This document shows, in pieces, positions 1 through 6,510 of a stretch of 14,971 bases of DNA. The stretch's first letter is position 1; the number at the start of each line of letters is the position of its first letter. The notes under the pieces are model-generated. The model had not been told where the DNA came from and ran no database searches. It saw nothing but the letters and a program-made list of their open reading frames with translations. Source of the stretch: an archaeon (GTDB lineage: Archaea > Nanobdellota > Nanobdellia > Woesearchaeales > ARS49); contig JACRAI010000085.1 of assembly GCA_016213425.1 (NCBI GenBank), positions 1 through 14,971 of the forward strand, in the 5' to 3' direction. The translations under genes and the position numbers were made by a program.

Positions 1-1
1 A

Positions 2-607
2 AATGAAAAAGAGCTGAAAATATTTAAGTCTTTAAATACTCCTAAAAAAATTCAAGACTTTCTTGACACGCTTAAAATTAATTTTGAAGAAAAAGGAGAT
101 ACATGTATGTCTCCTAGGATGGTGTTACAGACTGGTAAAGCTCATTGTATGGAGGGTGCAATGCTTGCCGCTGTTGCTTTAAGATTGCAAGGTCACAAGC
201 CTTTAGTTGTAGATTTGACTTCTACTAAAGATGATTTTGATCATGTAATCGCAGTTTTCAAACATAACCATCATTGGGGTGCTATTACTAAAACAAATCA
301 TGCAGTTTTGCGTTATCGTGAACCAGTTTACAAAACAAGTCGAGAATTAGTAATGAGTTTTTTTCATGAATACTTTAAAGATGATGGAAGAAAAACTTTG
401 CGTTCGTATTCTTTGCCTGTAGATTTATCTAAATTTGATCATAAGGGTTGGATAACTGCTGAAGAAGATGTATGGTATATTCCAGAACATTTATGCAAAA
501 TTCCTCACAAAAATATTCTTAACAAGTCTCAAATTGCAAATTTAAGAAAAGCACACAAAACAGAAATAAAAGCAGGAAAAATAACTGAATGGAAAAAGAA
601 ATTTTAA
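2..607 (+). CDS. Transglutaminase-like superfamily protein, 5'-truncated by window edge
   Basis: The reading frame is open from base 2 to the TAA at 605-607, giving 201 visible residues; the real start lies upstream of the window. The ATG at 107 is an internal Met, because the 35 codons before it continue the conserved family sequence (for example LNTPKKIQDFLD and EEKGDTCMSPRMVL). The motif AHCMEGA carries a probable nucleophilic Cys (visible residue 49) and DHVIAVF carries a probable catalytic His (residue 81). This Cys-then-His order is typical of papain/transglutaminase-fold enzymes. The third catalytic residue is not obvious: the usual Asp position after the Trp (WGAITKTN) is not Asp. The conserved block NHAVLRYREPVY follows. 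From memory, this matches a family of conserved hypothetical proteins annotated as transglutaminase-like; its substrate is not known. It converges on pth2 with only 1 nt between stop codons. Confidence 0.72.
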   Translation, partial: NEKELKIFKSLNTPKKIQDFLDTLKINFEEKGDTCMSPRMVLQTGKAHCMEGAMLAAVALRLQGHKPLVVDLTSTKDDFDHVIAVFKHNHHWGAITKTNHAVLRYREPVYKTSRELVMSFFHEYFKDDGRKTLRSYSLPVDLSKFDHKGWITAEEDVWYIPEHLCKIPHKNILNKSQIANLRKAHKTEIKAGKITEWKKKF

Positions 608-608
608 T

Positions 609-956
609 TTATAAAAGTTTTAATTCACCTGTAACCTTATCTATCTTTAATTCTTCATCTGGGCCTATAGCCATACAGGTAACAGTTCCTGGTTTTAATT
701 CGGTTCTTCCTGCATCGCTTATTACTGCAGTTACCAAACCTTCTCTTTTCGCTTTATCTTTATAATTAAATAGCTCTTGTTTATCTTTAACTTTTAAAAC
801 GCTTTTTTTCATTCCTTGACTTCTCCAGTCTTCAACAAGTTCAGAATCTGAAATAAGTACTGCTTCAACGCTTGCGTGTGCAACTTGTGCAGCTAGTTTT
901 CCTTTTGATAAATTTAATTCTTGAACAACCAATATTACTTGTTTTAGTTCTTTCAT
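609..956 (-). CDS. pth2: Peptidyl-tRNA hydrolase, archaeal/eukaryotic type (Pth2)
   Basis: This enzyme cleaves the ester bond of peptidyl-tRNAs that drop off the ribosome, recycling tRNA in the cytoplasm. The 115-residue length is normal for Pth2. Family hallmarks are visible: the N-terminal KGKLAAQVAHAS segment (about residues 18-29), which contains the conserved Lys and His region, and the C-terminal DAGRTELKPGTVTCMAIGP segment (about residues 81-99). The gene is third in an apparent operon behind a toxin-antitoxin pair. Its ATG follows the antitoxin stop in the arrangement TAA-A-ATG, and a GGAG Shine-Dalgarno lies in the last codons of the antitoxin gene. Co-expression with the toxin-antitoxin genes is inferred from spacing only. 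Confidence 0.95.
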   Translation of the reverse strand: MKELKQVILVVQELNLSKGKLAAQVAHASVEAVLISDSELVEDWRSQGMKKSVLKVKDKQELFNYKDKAKREGLVTAVISDAGRTELKPGTVTCMAIGPDEELKIDKVTGELKLL

Positions 957-957
957 T

Positions 958-1296
958 TTAAAACTCCACTACAAATTTATTTTTTCCTTCAGGGTAAACA
1001 TATCCTTTTTTAATTTTATTTATGCCTAAAGCAGAGGTAATTTTTGTTGGCAAGCGAAGAACGATGGATTTTCCTGATTTCCAGAACTGAACTTCTTTTC
1101 TTTCAACTCCCCATAAATTATTTTCTTTTAATTTCATTTCAACAATTTCTAAACTCTCATCAGGCAAGTATTCTTCACCGCAAGTTTCACAATATTCTAT
1201 ATCAAGAATTCCGCAATCTATTTCATCTCTCACTATTTTTTCTTTCTTCCATTTTAATCTTCCTCCGCAAGGGCAGGGGTAATTTATTTTTTTCAT
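958..1296 (-). CDS. YgiT-like zinc-finger / AbrB-like antitoxin
   Basis: The protein has 112 residues. The N-terminal half has cysteine pairs in YPCPCGG (C8, C10) and CETCGEEY (C36, C39), resembling the YgiT/MqsA-type zinc finger. The C-terminal half (about residues 66-112) has KSGKSIVLRLPTKI followed by ALGI and a KKGY turn, typical of a swapped-hairpin AbrB/SpoVT-type DNA-binding domain. The gene lies directly downstream of a DUF4258-like toxin gene (TAA-A-ATG junction, with GGAGG at 1303-1307 inside the toxin's last codons). Toxin-first order is usual for MqsRA-type and DUF4258-YgiT pairs. It most likely neutralises the toxin and represses the shared promoter. The functional assignment is inference from domains and gene order. 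Confidence 0.72.
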   Translation of the reverse strand: MKKINYPCPCGGRLKWKKEKIVRDEIDCGILDIEYCETCGEEYLPDESLEIVEMKLKENNLWGVERKEVQFWKSGKSIVLRLPTKITSALGINKIKKGYVYPEGKNKFVVEF

Positions 1297-1297
1297 T

Positions 1298-1567
1298 TTA
1301 AGCCTCCATAACAGTTATAGGATATATCTTTCTGATTTTTTCTTTTTCTAACCTGAATTCTCTATATACTAGTTTATACCATCTAAATTCAGATACTATA
1401 GATTTATCATCTCGGATTTTTTTAGCGCCTTTTTTTACTGCTTCCAAAATCTGTTCTTTTCCTATACCTCTTCTCTGTATTCTGTCAAGCACATGTTCTG
1501 ATCTGTTTTCTGAGTCTTTCCAATTTTTCATGTTTCTGAAAGCCACATTGATTTTTATCTCTTCCAT
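1298..1567 (-). CDS. DUF4258-like (RelE/BrnT-superfamily) toxin
   Basis: This is an 89-residue basic protein. The stretch SEHVLDRIQRRGIGKEQI (residues 23-40), then a Gly-containing turn, β-strand-like segments around FRWYKLVYREF and a terminal IYPITV, matches the usual DUF4258 pattern: a His-x3-Arg-x3-Arg-Gly helix start and an I-T-V final strand. DUF4258 proteins are thought to be toxins with a RelE/BrnT-like fold, probably acting as ribonucleases; no activity can be proved from sequence. It is the first gene of the toxin-antitoxin-pth2 operon. A TATA box centred about 25 nt upstream of the ATG implies a leaderless mRNA, and an inverted repeat sits between the two. Confidence 0.65.
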   Translation of the reverse strand: MEEIKINVAFRNMKNWKDSENRSEHVLDRIQRRGIGKEQILEAVKKGAKKIRDDKSIVSEFRWYKLVYREFRLEKEKIRKIYPITVMEA

Positions 1568-1569
1568 TT

Positions 1570-1585
1570 TATACTAAAGTGTATA
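1570..1585. promoter_or_regulatory. Candidate operator of the toxin-antitoxin operon
   Basis: The inverted repeat TATAC-N6-GTATA lies between the TATA box (1588-1597) and the toxin start codon (1567), exactly where binding would block transcription initiation. AbrB/YgiT-type antitoxins usually autorepress through such palindromes. The arms are only 5 bp and the region is AT-rich, so chance occurrence is possible. Confidence 0.35.
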
Positions 1586-1587
1586 CT

Positions 1588-1597
1588 TTTATATAAA
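1588..1597 (-). promoter_or_regulatory. TATA box of toxin-antitoxin-pth2 operon
   Basis: TTTATATAAA on the minus strand is centred about 25 nt upstream of the toxin ATG. This matches the archaeal TATA consensus and spacing, and predicts a leaderless transcript starting at or near the start codon. Confidence 0.55.
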
Positions 1598-1671
1598 TCT
1601 ATCTAGTTTAGAATAAACATTTGATTTTAGGCACTTAAATTTTTAGAATTTCATTTTTTTAATGCGCAAAA

Positions 1672-1679
1672 TTTATAAT
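1672..1679 (+). promoter_or_regulatory. TATA box for the secreted-protein gene
   Basis: TTTATAAT is centred about 26 nt upstream of the ATG at 1702. No Shine-Dalgarno lies before that ATG, so the mRNA is probably leaderless. The 134-nt divergent gap 1568-1701 holds this promoter, the toxin promoter and its candidate operator. Confidence 0.5.
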
Positions 1680-1701
1680 ACTTGTACGCGATCTTAAGTT
1701 T

Positions 1702-2637
1702 ATGACTCTGAAAACTCTCGCTAGAAATCTCAGCTATCTATCTTTAACCACACTATTATCTTTGAGTCCTTCTTATGCCCAAAAAGAAACTCCTCAAAAT
1801 AAAGTTGAATTATTGAAAGAATATGTTTTAGAAAATAATCAACAGTCAGAAGAAACAGCAGACGGGGTTATTGCAAGCTTGGACCACTTTAGAGTGGGAG
1901 ATTACTTGTTTGATTTGTCAGTTAAAAATAATTCTTTGAAGGTAAATTACAAGAAGAATATCTCGATCTACGTAGATGAAACTGTTTTATTAGTTGATAA
2001 TAATTTTGATGAAACAATAGATGAAGGATTTTCAAGCACAATTGAAACAAATTATCGTAACGAAGTTGTCAGTAAAGAAGAAATACAGTTCAATCAAGAA
2101 AATAAAGAGCTTTTCCAACAAAAATACCAGTTATTAGTTAACACTTTGCTGGATGTGTTTGAGAAAAGAAAATCTGTTGCAGCAATAAATGCAAATATTG
2201 ATTCTTCAATCTCTGAGAAATCAAAGAAAGTTGCAAGGTATGTTAGATTATTAGGTGAAGATAATGGTGGGGGCTATGAATTTTCCTTTGAAAAAGAAGA
2301 AAAGAAGTACTCGATAAGAGGTTTTTTTGATAGGGATCTTTCATTAATAGATATAGTTGAACTGCCTTTTAATTCTAATCGTGTTGACCGAGAATCAGTT
2401 TCAGCAACAGATAGATATCTTGATGGTATTTCAGATGCCGGAGATTTTTATGAAAAAATTTCAGAATATTCATACAATCGCACAAAACATTTTAACGAGT
2501 TCAGAAATGAAGGTTTAGAGCAGAAAGAATTCTTTCAATCAGAATACGAAAGATTGCTTGAAGTTGTGCTTAATCGTTTTGCAGCGCTCAAACTTAATGA
2601 ATTTAATATTTGCAAGTTAAAGAAAAATCAGCACTAG
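1702..2637 (+). CDS. Secreted protein of unknown function with internal duplication
   Basis: I do not recognise this 311-residue protein. Residues 1-26 look like a signal peptide: a Lys/Arg-containing start, a Leu-rich core and a likely cleavage after SYA (A26). The mature part appears to be two related units. Unit 1 (about 28-160) and unit 2 (about 175-305) each have a β-rich front, then an Asp-spaced loop (D99-x3-D103-x3-D107-x-G and D237-x3-D241-x3-D245-x-G). Each then has an acidic amphipathic helix ending in similar text (KELFQQKYQLLVNTLLDVFE versus KEFFQSEYERLLEVVLNRFA). The Asp spacing resembles a Ca2+-binding loop (inference). There are no membrane segments after the signal peptide and no lipobox. 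The gene appears monocistronic with a leaderless promoter, and its stop overlaps that of the convergent protease gene. Confidence 0.75.
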   Translation: MTLKTLARNLSYLSLTTLLSLSPSYAQKETPQNKVELLKEYVLENNQQSEETADGVIASLDHFRVGDYLFDLSVKNNSLKVNYKKNISIYVDETVLLVDNNFDETIDEGFSSTIETNYRNEVVSKEEIQFNQENKELFQQKYQLLVNTLLDVFEKRKSVAAINANIDSSISEKSKKVARYVRLLGEDNGGGYEFSFEKEEKKYSIRGFFDRDLSLIDIVELPFNSNRVDRESVSATDRYLDGISDAGDFYEKISEYSYNRTKHFNEFRNEGLEQKEFFQSEYERLLEVVLNRFAALKLNEFNICKLKKNQH

Positions 2638-3764
2638 ATGAAACTTACCAGTAAACTACCCAGAATACTGAATAAGAATACAAAGCTTACTCCATACCAG
2701 ATTCTTCTTGCTTGTTTGTGAGGCATTATTTTTTGTAAAACAGCGTGAAGCATTCTTCCTCCATCTATTGGGCCTATAGGTATTAAGTTGAATAATCCAA
2801 CTCCTAGATTGAGAACAAATAACCAGTAAATTAAATCTTTAATCCATTCAAACAAGTGAGTATACCAAACTTTATTTATCAGTTCTTTTTTTTCTTCAAC
2901 AAAAACACCCAGCATTCCGTTATTTCCTAAGCTTATATCATAAACGGCATTTCCTGTTGTTACCTGTATAAGATCCCCTTCTTTTTTGTTATTAAATTTT
3001 TCTTTAAACATGCTTGCACTAGTTATTTCTTCACCATTTATTTTTTTAATAACTTCTCCAACTTGCAACCCTGCAACTTTGGCAGGTGTATTTCCTCCGA
3101 ATAATTTTGTTATCTCTAATCCTTGATAATTATACATTTCTTGACTTAAAGGGGTCATTAGTTGATAGAAAATTACTAAAAATATCAATCCAAAAACCAA
3201 ATTAATAAAAGGCCCCGCAGCGAAAACTGCTAATTGTTCTTTTAGTTTCTTTTTTTCTAATCTTTTTTCGTCAGGTTCTACAAAAGCTGCAGGAATTATT
3301 GGTAAAATAACTCCTAAAATTGCAATGCCTGTGCTTTTGACTCTTATTTTGTACAATCTTGCTATTACTCCATGAGCGAATTCGTGAACAATTGCCAGGA
3401 ATGCCAAAACAATTATCCAATAAACTATAGGCACATAAAATACCCCTTTTGCTTTTATAGGAAGCACCAATCCTACGCTTATTCCAGTGTAACTTGTGAA
3501 AATTATTCTATAAATAGTTTTTATCATATCATAACTCATAATGATCATTCCTAAAAATCCAATTACTATGCTTATTTGTCCTAAAGTTTTCAATATTGTT
3601 GAATGTTTTTTTACTATATCATCCATCAGTTTTATTCCTATTTTTGTTTTGTACATGCCAAAATAAAAAAAGGGAAATTTTCCGTAAAAGCTGAACTTTT
3701 TTCTTTTTACAAATAAAACTAAAGAAATCAAGAATAAAATTGTTAAAAGTATTATTGGTTCCAT
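2634..3764 (-). CDS. Site-2 protease family (M50) intramembrane metalloprotease with PDZ domain
   Basis: This is a 376-residue membrane protease that would cut substrates within the bilayer, as in regulated intramembrane proteolysis. The zinc site is complete: HEFAH (H127, E128, H131) in a hydrophobic helix, and the distal NLIPIGPIDGG motif, where D334 is the third ligand and N326 and P329 are conserved. Between them lies a PDZ-like domain at about residues 213-285 (ITKLFGGNTPAKVAGLQVGEVIKKINGE). Membrane segments are visible near 3-20, 64-82, 115-135, 150-168, 185-203, 311-330 and 358-376. The start overlaps the upstream membrane-protein gene by 13 nt, implying translational coupling. The substrate is unknown. 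The stop overlaps the convergent gene's stop inside a CTAG. Confidence 0.9.
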   Translation of the reverse strand: MEPIILLTILFLISLVLFVKRKKFSFYGKFPFFYFGMYKTKIGIKLMDDIVKKHSTILKTLGQISIVIGFLGMIIMSYDMIKTIYRIIFTSYTGISVGLVLPIKAKGVFYVPIVYWIIVLAFLAIVHEFAHGVIARLYKIRVKSTGIAILGVILPIIPAAFVEPDEKRLEKKKLKEQLAVFAAGPFINLVFGLIFLVIFYQLMTPLSQEMYNYQGLEITKLFGGNTPAKVAGLQVGEVIKKINGEEITSASMFKEKFNNKKEGDLIQVTTGNAVYDISLGNNGMLGVFVEEKKELINKVWYTHLFEWIKDLIYWLFVLNLGVGLFNLIPIGPIDGGRMLHAVLQKIMPHKQARRIWYGVSFVFLFSILGSLLVSFI

Positions 3765-4540
3765 TCTATGTCTAATTTTGTTCTTTCTTTTTCAGTCATG
3801 ATAATACATGCTGTTGAGACTAAATAAACAGCTAAATATAACATTAAAGGAATCAAGTATATTTTAACATAAAAAATTTCTTTAAAAGGTAAAAGCCAGT
3901 TGTTTCCTAAAGGCCAAGTTATAACTTCCAAAGGCACAATCCAAATCATCGAATAAAATGCAGTGTTAAAACTTTTTTTAATTGAAACATTAAAAGGTGT
4001 TAAGTCTAAAAGCAAATATCCTATAAGCCCTAAAAATAAACTTATCACTAAATATTTTAAAAACAATACTACTAAAAACATTGAGACTACTCCTGAGATT
4101 AAAAAAGTTAAAAGGTAAGTTACTGCTGGCTTTATTTTTTCTCTTTTTTCTTCCCAAGGATCATCGGATTTGAACTCATATTCTTGTCCGTAAACGGTAT
4201 ACTTTACTAATTTAGGTCCAATGAACACTTTGCTTTCATTATAAAAAGTTTTTTCATCGCTTGTTGCATAAACCCATGGTTTTTCTGCAGGCATCTTTAT
4301 ATCTTCGCTTAATTGTACGCTTCCTTTAACATTAATATTTTCTATTTTTTCTAATTCTTGATTTACTCCGTAATTGAGAACGTTTATTTGAGGCCAGAAA
4401 AGAAGCCCGGCAAAAATACAGCTTATTAATAATATCTTTATTAAGAAAGAAATTGCACTGCTGACTCTTTTGCCAACTAGCAAAGGATATTTTAAAGGAT
4501 TCACGCTTGCTACTATTTCTTGGCTGAATTTTTCAAGCAT
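3752..4540 (-). CDS. Polytopic membrane protein, DUF1189-like
   Basis: The protein has 262 residues and about five membrane segments (29-48, 138-160, 162-180, 192-209, 222-247). A soluble domain of about 85 residues (50-135) between the first two is probably extracytoplasmic. The layout and the N-terminal FSQEIVASVNPLKYP-type start resemble DUF1189 proteins, but the match is by topology and feel rather than a firm motif. It is the first gene of a two-gene operon with the site-2 protease, overlapping it by 13 nt. This suggests it is a partner, regulator or substrate of the protease (inference). A TATA-like TTAAATATTTAA at about 4556-4567 lies about 22 nt upstream of the ATG, consistent with a leaderless mRNA. 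Confidence 0.6.
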   Translation of the reverse strand: MLEKFSQEIVASVNPLKYPLLVGKRVSSAISFLIKILLISCIFAGLLFWPQINVLNYGVNQELEKIENINVKGSVQLSEDIKMPAEKPWVYATSDEKTFYNESKVFIGPKLVKYTVYGQEYEFKSDDPWEEKREKIKPAVTYLLTFLISGVVSMFLVVLFLKYLVISLFLGLIGYLLLDLTPFNVSIKKSFNTAFYSMIWIVPLEVITWPLGNNWLLPFKEIFYVKIYLIPLMLYLAVYLVSTACIIMTEKERTKLDIEWNQ

Positions 4541-4626
4541 ATTTAAGCATTCTCCATTAAATATTTAATAATTATTGTGCTAGATAGCAAAGCTTTTTTA
4601 ATCTTATTTATTTTCCATATTGAATC

Positions 4627-5427
4627 ATGGACGTTTTTGACAAAATTAAAGAAATAACCGGTAAAAAATACATAAAACTAGACAAAAGCGGCGACCACGC
4701 TATTAAAAGAATAATTGCTTTATGTGTTTTATTTGGAAAAGACAGGTTGCTAATTCAAGATCAAGGAGGCTGGCTTACTTACAAAAGTTTTGCACGCCGC
4801 AATGGTTTAATGGTTGTTGAAGTTAAAACAGATTATGGAGTGATAGATCTTGCTGATTTCGAAAACAAGCTAACTCCAAACTGTGCAGTTTTGATCAACT
4901 CTCTAGCAGGTTACTTTGCAGAACAACCTATAGAAAAAATCTTTGAGTTATGCCAAAGCAAACAATGTCTATTAATTAATGACATAAGTGGAAGTGTAGG
5001 CACCAAAAATGGAATGATTGGAAACATCCTTATTTGCAGCACTGGCACTTATAAACCGATAAATTTAGGCTACGGAGGCTTCATTGCAACTAATGATGAA
5101 GATTTATTCAACAAAATCGTTAACAATGTTTTTGATGAAAAAAAATTACCCGGTTTAGAAAGAGAAGTAGACCGTTTAGAAGCAAGAAAAAAGAACTTCA
5201 GAAAAATTTCAACACAAATAAAAGAAGACTTAAAAGATATGAACATTCTGCACAGAGAAGATAAAGGAATAAATGTCGTAATAAAATATGATAATCAAGA
5301 ACAAAAAGAGAGAATAATTAATTACTGCAAAGAAAAAAATTATCCATTCACAGAATGTCCGAGATATATAAGAGTTTTAGACACTGCAATAAGCATAGAA
5401 GTAAAAAGATTACCGCTACCGGATTAA
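4627..5427 (+). CDS. Short DegT/DnrJ/EryC1-like PLP-dependent enzyme (fold type I)
   Basis: The middle of this 266-residue protein follows the DegT/DnrJ/EryC1/StrS aminotransferase pattern: NSLAGYFAEQP, then LLINDISGSVGT with D119 as the probable pyridine-nitrogen ligand, then ICSTGTYKPINLGYGGFIAT. In the last segment K143 fits the Schiff-base lysine and GYGG the following glycine loop. The family is normally about 360-400 residues, so this copy is short. The N-terminal segment and the C-terminal small domain are both reduced. It may be an active sugar aminotransferase or a specialised relative; no sugar-pathway genes are nearby. The gene stands alone. Upstream 4541-4626 is an AT-rich divergent promoter region, with TTATTTA near 4604-4610 as a weak TATA candidate and no Shine-Dalgarno. 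It ends immediately beside the stop of the convergent gene. Confidence 0.7.
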   Translation: MDVFDKIKEITGKKYIKLDKSGDHAIKRIIALCVLFGKDRLLIQDQGGWLTYKSFARRNGLMVVEVKTDYGVIDLADFENKLTPNCAVLINSLAGYFAEQPIEKIFELCQSKQCLLINDISGSVGTKNGMIGNILICSTGTYKPINLGYGGFIATNDEDLFNKIVNNVFDEKKLPGLEREVDRLEARKKNFRKISTQIKEDLKDMNILHREDKGINVVIKYDNQEQKERIINYCKEKNYPFTECPRYIRVLDTAISIEVKRLPLPD

Positions 5428-6510
5428 TCACCACATGACTCTGCCAGTATCATAATCACTTCTTGGAGTAACTTTGTCTTTCTCTGTTATTTCAGGATTA
5501 TGTCTCTTCTTGACAGGTTTTTCTTGACTGCTAGAATAATTGTTTTTTATCCTGTTTTCTAATCTTTCAACTTCTTTTCTTAATTTATGATTGTCAACTT
5601 CATTCAGGAGTTTTACAGGGGTTAATTCAGTTATGCTGTAAGCCCCCACATTTCTTTTTCCATTTTTCTCCCAAAATGCTTTAACAATCTCCCAATTATT
5701 CTCCCAAGTGTATTTATTTATCCCTTCGAACTCAATAATATAATAATCTGTTATTATGGTAAGTACTTTTCCAACAGACCCTATTGGGAATGTAGCATCT
5801 CTTTGTGATTTATACTCTTTATCCCAACTAAATCCTCTGATGTTTTTTACCGCTAAAGTTTTTACCCAGCTTCCGGCAGTAATATCTGAATCTTCTTCCC
5901 CACCGTATAATTTTTTTGCAGTCTCTTTTACTTTTTCAATTATTCCATTTAAAGGAAGTCTTTCAGTTAGATTGATTTTTTCTTCAGCATATTTTTCAAG
6001 AGTGATGTTTAAATTTTTTATTTGTTCATAAAATTGCTCAAATTCTTGATTTGTTTTTAAGTAATCTGCAAATTTGCAGAACTCTTCAACTAATAATTCT
6101 TGTAATACTAATTCTCTGTTTTTTCCTTCAGGATAAATCATCAAATATTTTTCTGTTAAACTTATTTTTTCAGCTCCTTTTGTTTTTTCAATCCTGCTTA
6201 ACATTCCTTCTTCAGTTATGCTGTTTACCTTATTTTCTAAATTTTTTAATTCTTCCTTGGTAAGCAAGGGTTCTTTTTTCATTTCTTCAAGACTTTTTCT
6301 TGCTTCTTCAAGTTGATAATTATCAGTTAATCTTTCGATTTTTTGTTTTGCTTTTTCCCTATCTATTAACACTCTAAGTCTTGCTACATGATATTCTGAT
6401 TTAAAAACATCAGTGACGTAAACATTTAAAATCCCTTCAGCCATATCTAGCTCTCCTTCTGCTATGGCTCTTTCAATTTTTGCTCTTTTTCCTAAGAATA
6501 ATAAATTCAT
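5428..6510 (-). CDS. Tagged helical/SH3-like protein, paralogue 3 of the KKRHNPE operon
   Basis: This is a 360-residue protein of unrecognised family. A short hydrophobic N-terminus precedes helical-hairpin repeats (RAKIERAIAEGELDMAEGIL near 9-28; KIERLTDNYQLEEARKSLEE near 57-76). The shared signature ITEEGM follows at 98-103, then a helical middle to about 200. A β-rich domain spans about 207-298 (GSWVKTL, FPIGSVGKVLTI, YYIIEFEG, NVGAYSITEL) and looks like an SH3-type barrel. Next come a helix at 301-325 and the tail PVKKRHNPEITEKDK (tag residues 334-341). No signal peptide or clear membrane span is visible. It is the last gene of the four-gene operon, overlapping the preceding gene by 4 nt (ATGA), with AAGGAG at 6520-6525. 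No catalytic motif was found. Confidence 0.72.
   Translation of the reverse strand: MNLLFLGKRAKIERAIAEGELDMAEGILNVYVTDVFKSEYHVARLRVLIDREKAKQKIERLTDNYQLEEARKSLEEMKKEPLLTKEELKNLENKVNSITEEGMLSRIEKTKGAEKISLTEKYLMIYPEGKNRELVLQELLVEEFCKFADYLKTNQEFEQFYEQIKNLNITLEKYAEEKINLTERLPLNGIIEKVKETAKKLYGGEEDSDITAGSWVKTLAVKNIRGFSWDKEYKSQRDATFPIGSVGKVLTIITDYYIIEFEGINKYTWENNWEIVKAFWEKNGKRNVGAYSITELTPVKLLNEVDNHKLRKEVERLENRIKNNYSSSQEKPVKKRHNPEITEKDKVTPRSDYDTGRVMW
5488..5511 (-). other. KKRHNPEI C-terminal tag (paralogue 3)
   Basis: These codons encode residues 334-341 (KKRHNPEI), followed by TEKDK, PRSD and a unique 10-residue end. The same octapeptide occurs in all four proteins of the operon. Confidence 0.8.

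Noticed and set aside
107..607. A complete 166-residue gene starting at ATG 107
   Set aside because: The frame is open to the left edge and the 35 upstream codons continue the family sequence, so this ATG is internal.
1568..1701. A small RNA or tRNA in the 134-nt divergent gap
   Set aside because: No cloverleaf, box A/B or GC-rich structure is visible, and the gap is explained by two opposing promoters.
4556..4613. Strong paired promoters in the gap 4541-4626
   Set aside because: TATA-like strings are present on both strands but are weak matches in very AT-rich DNA, so they are mentioned only with the genes.
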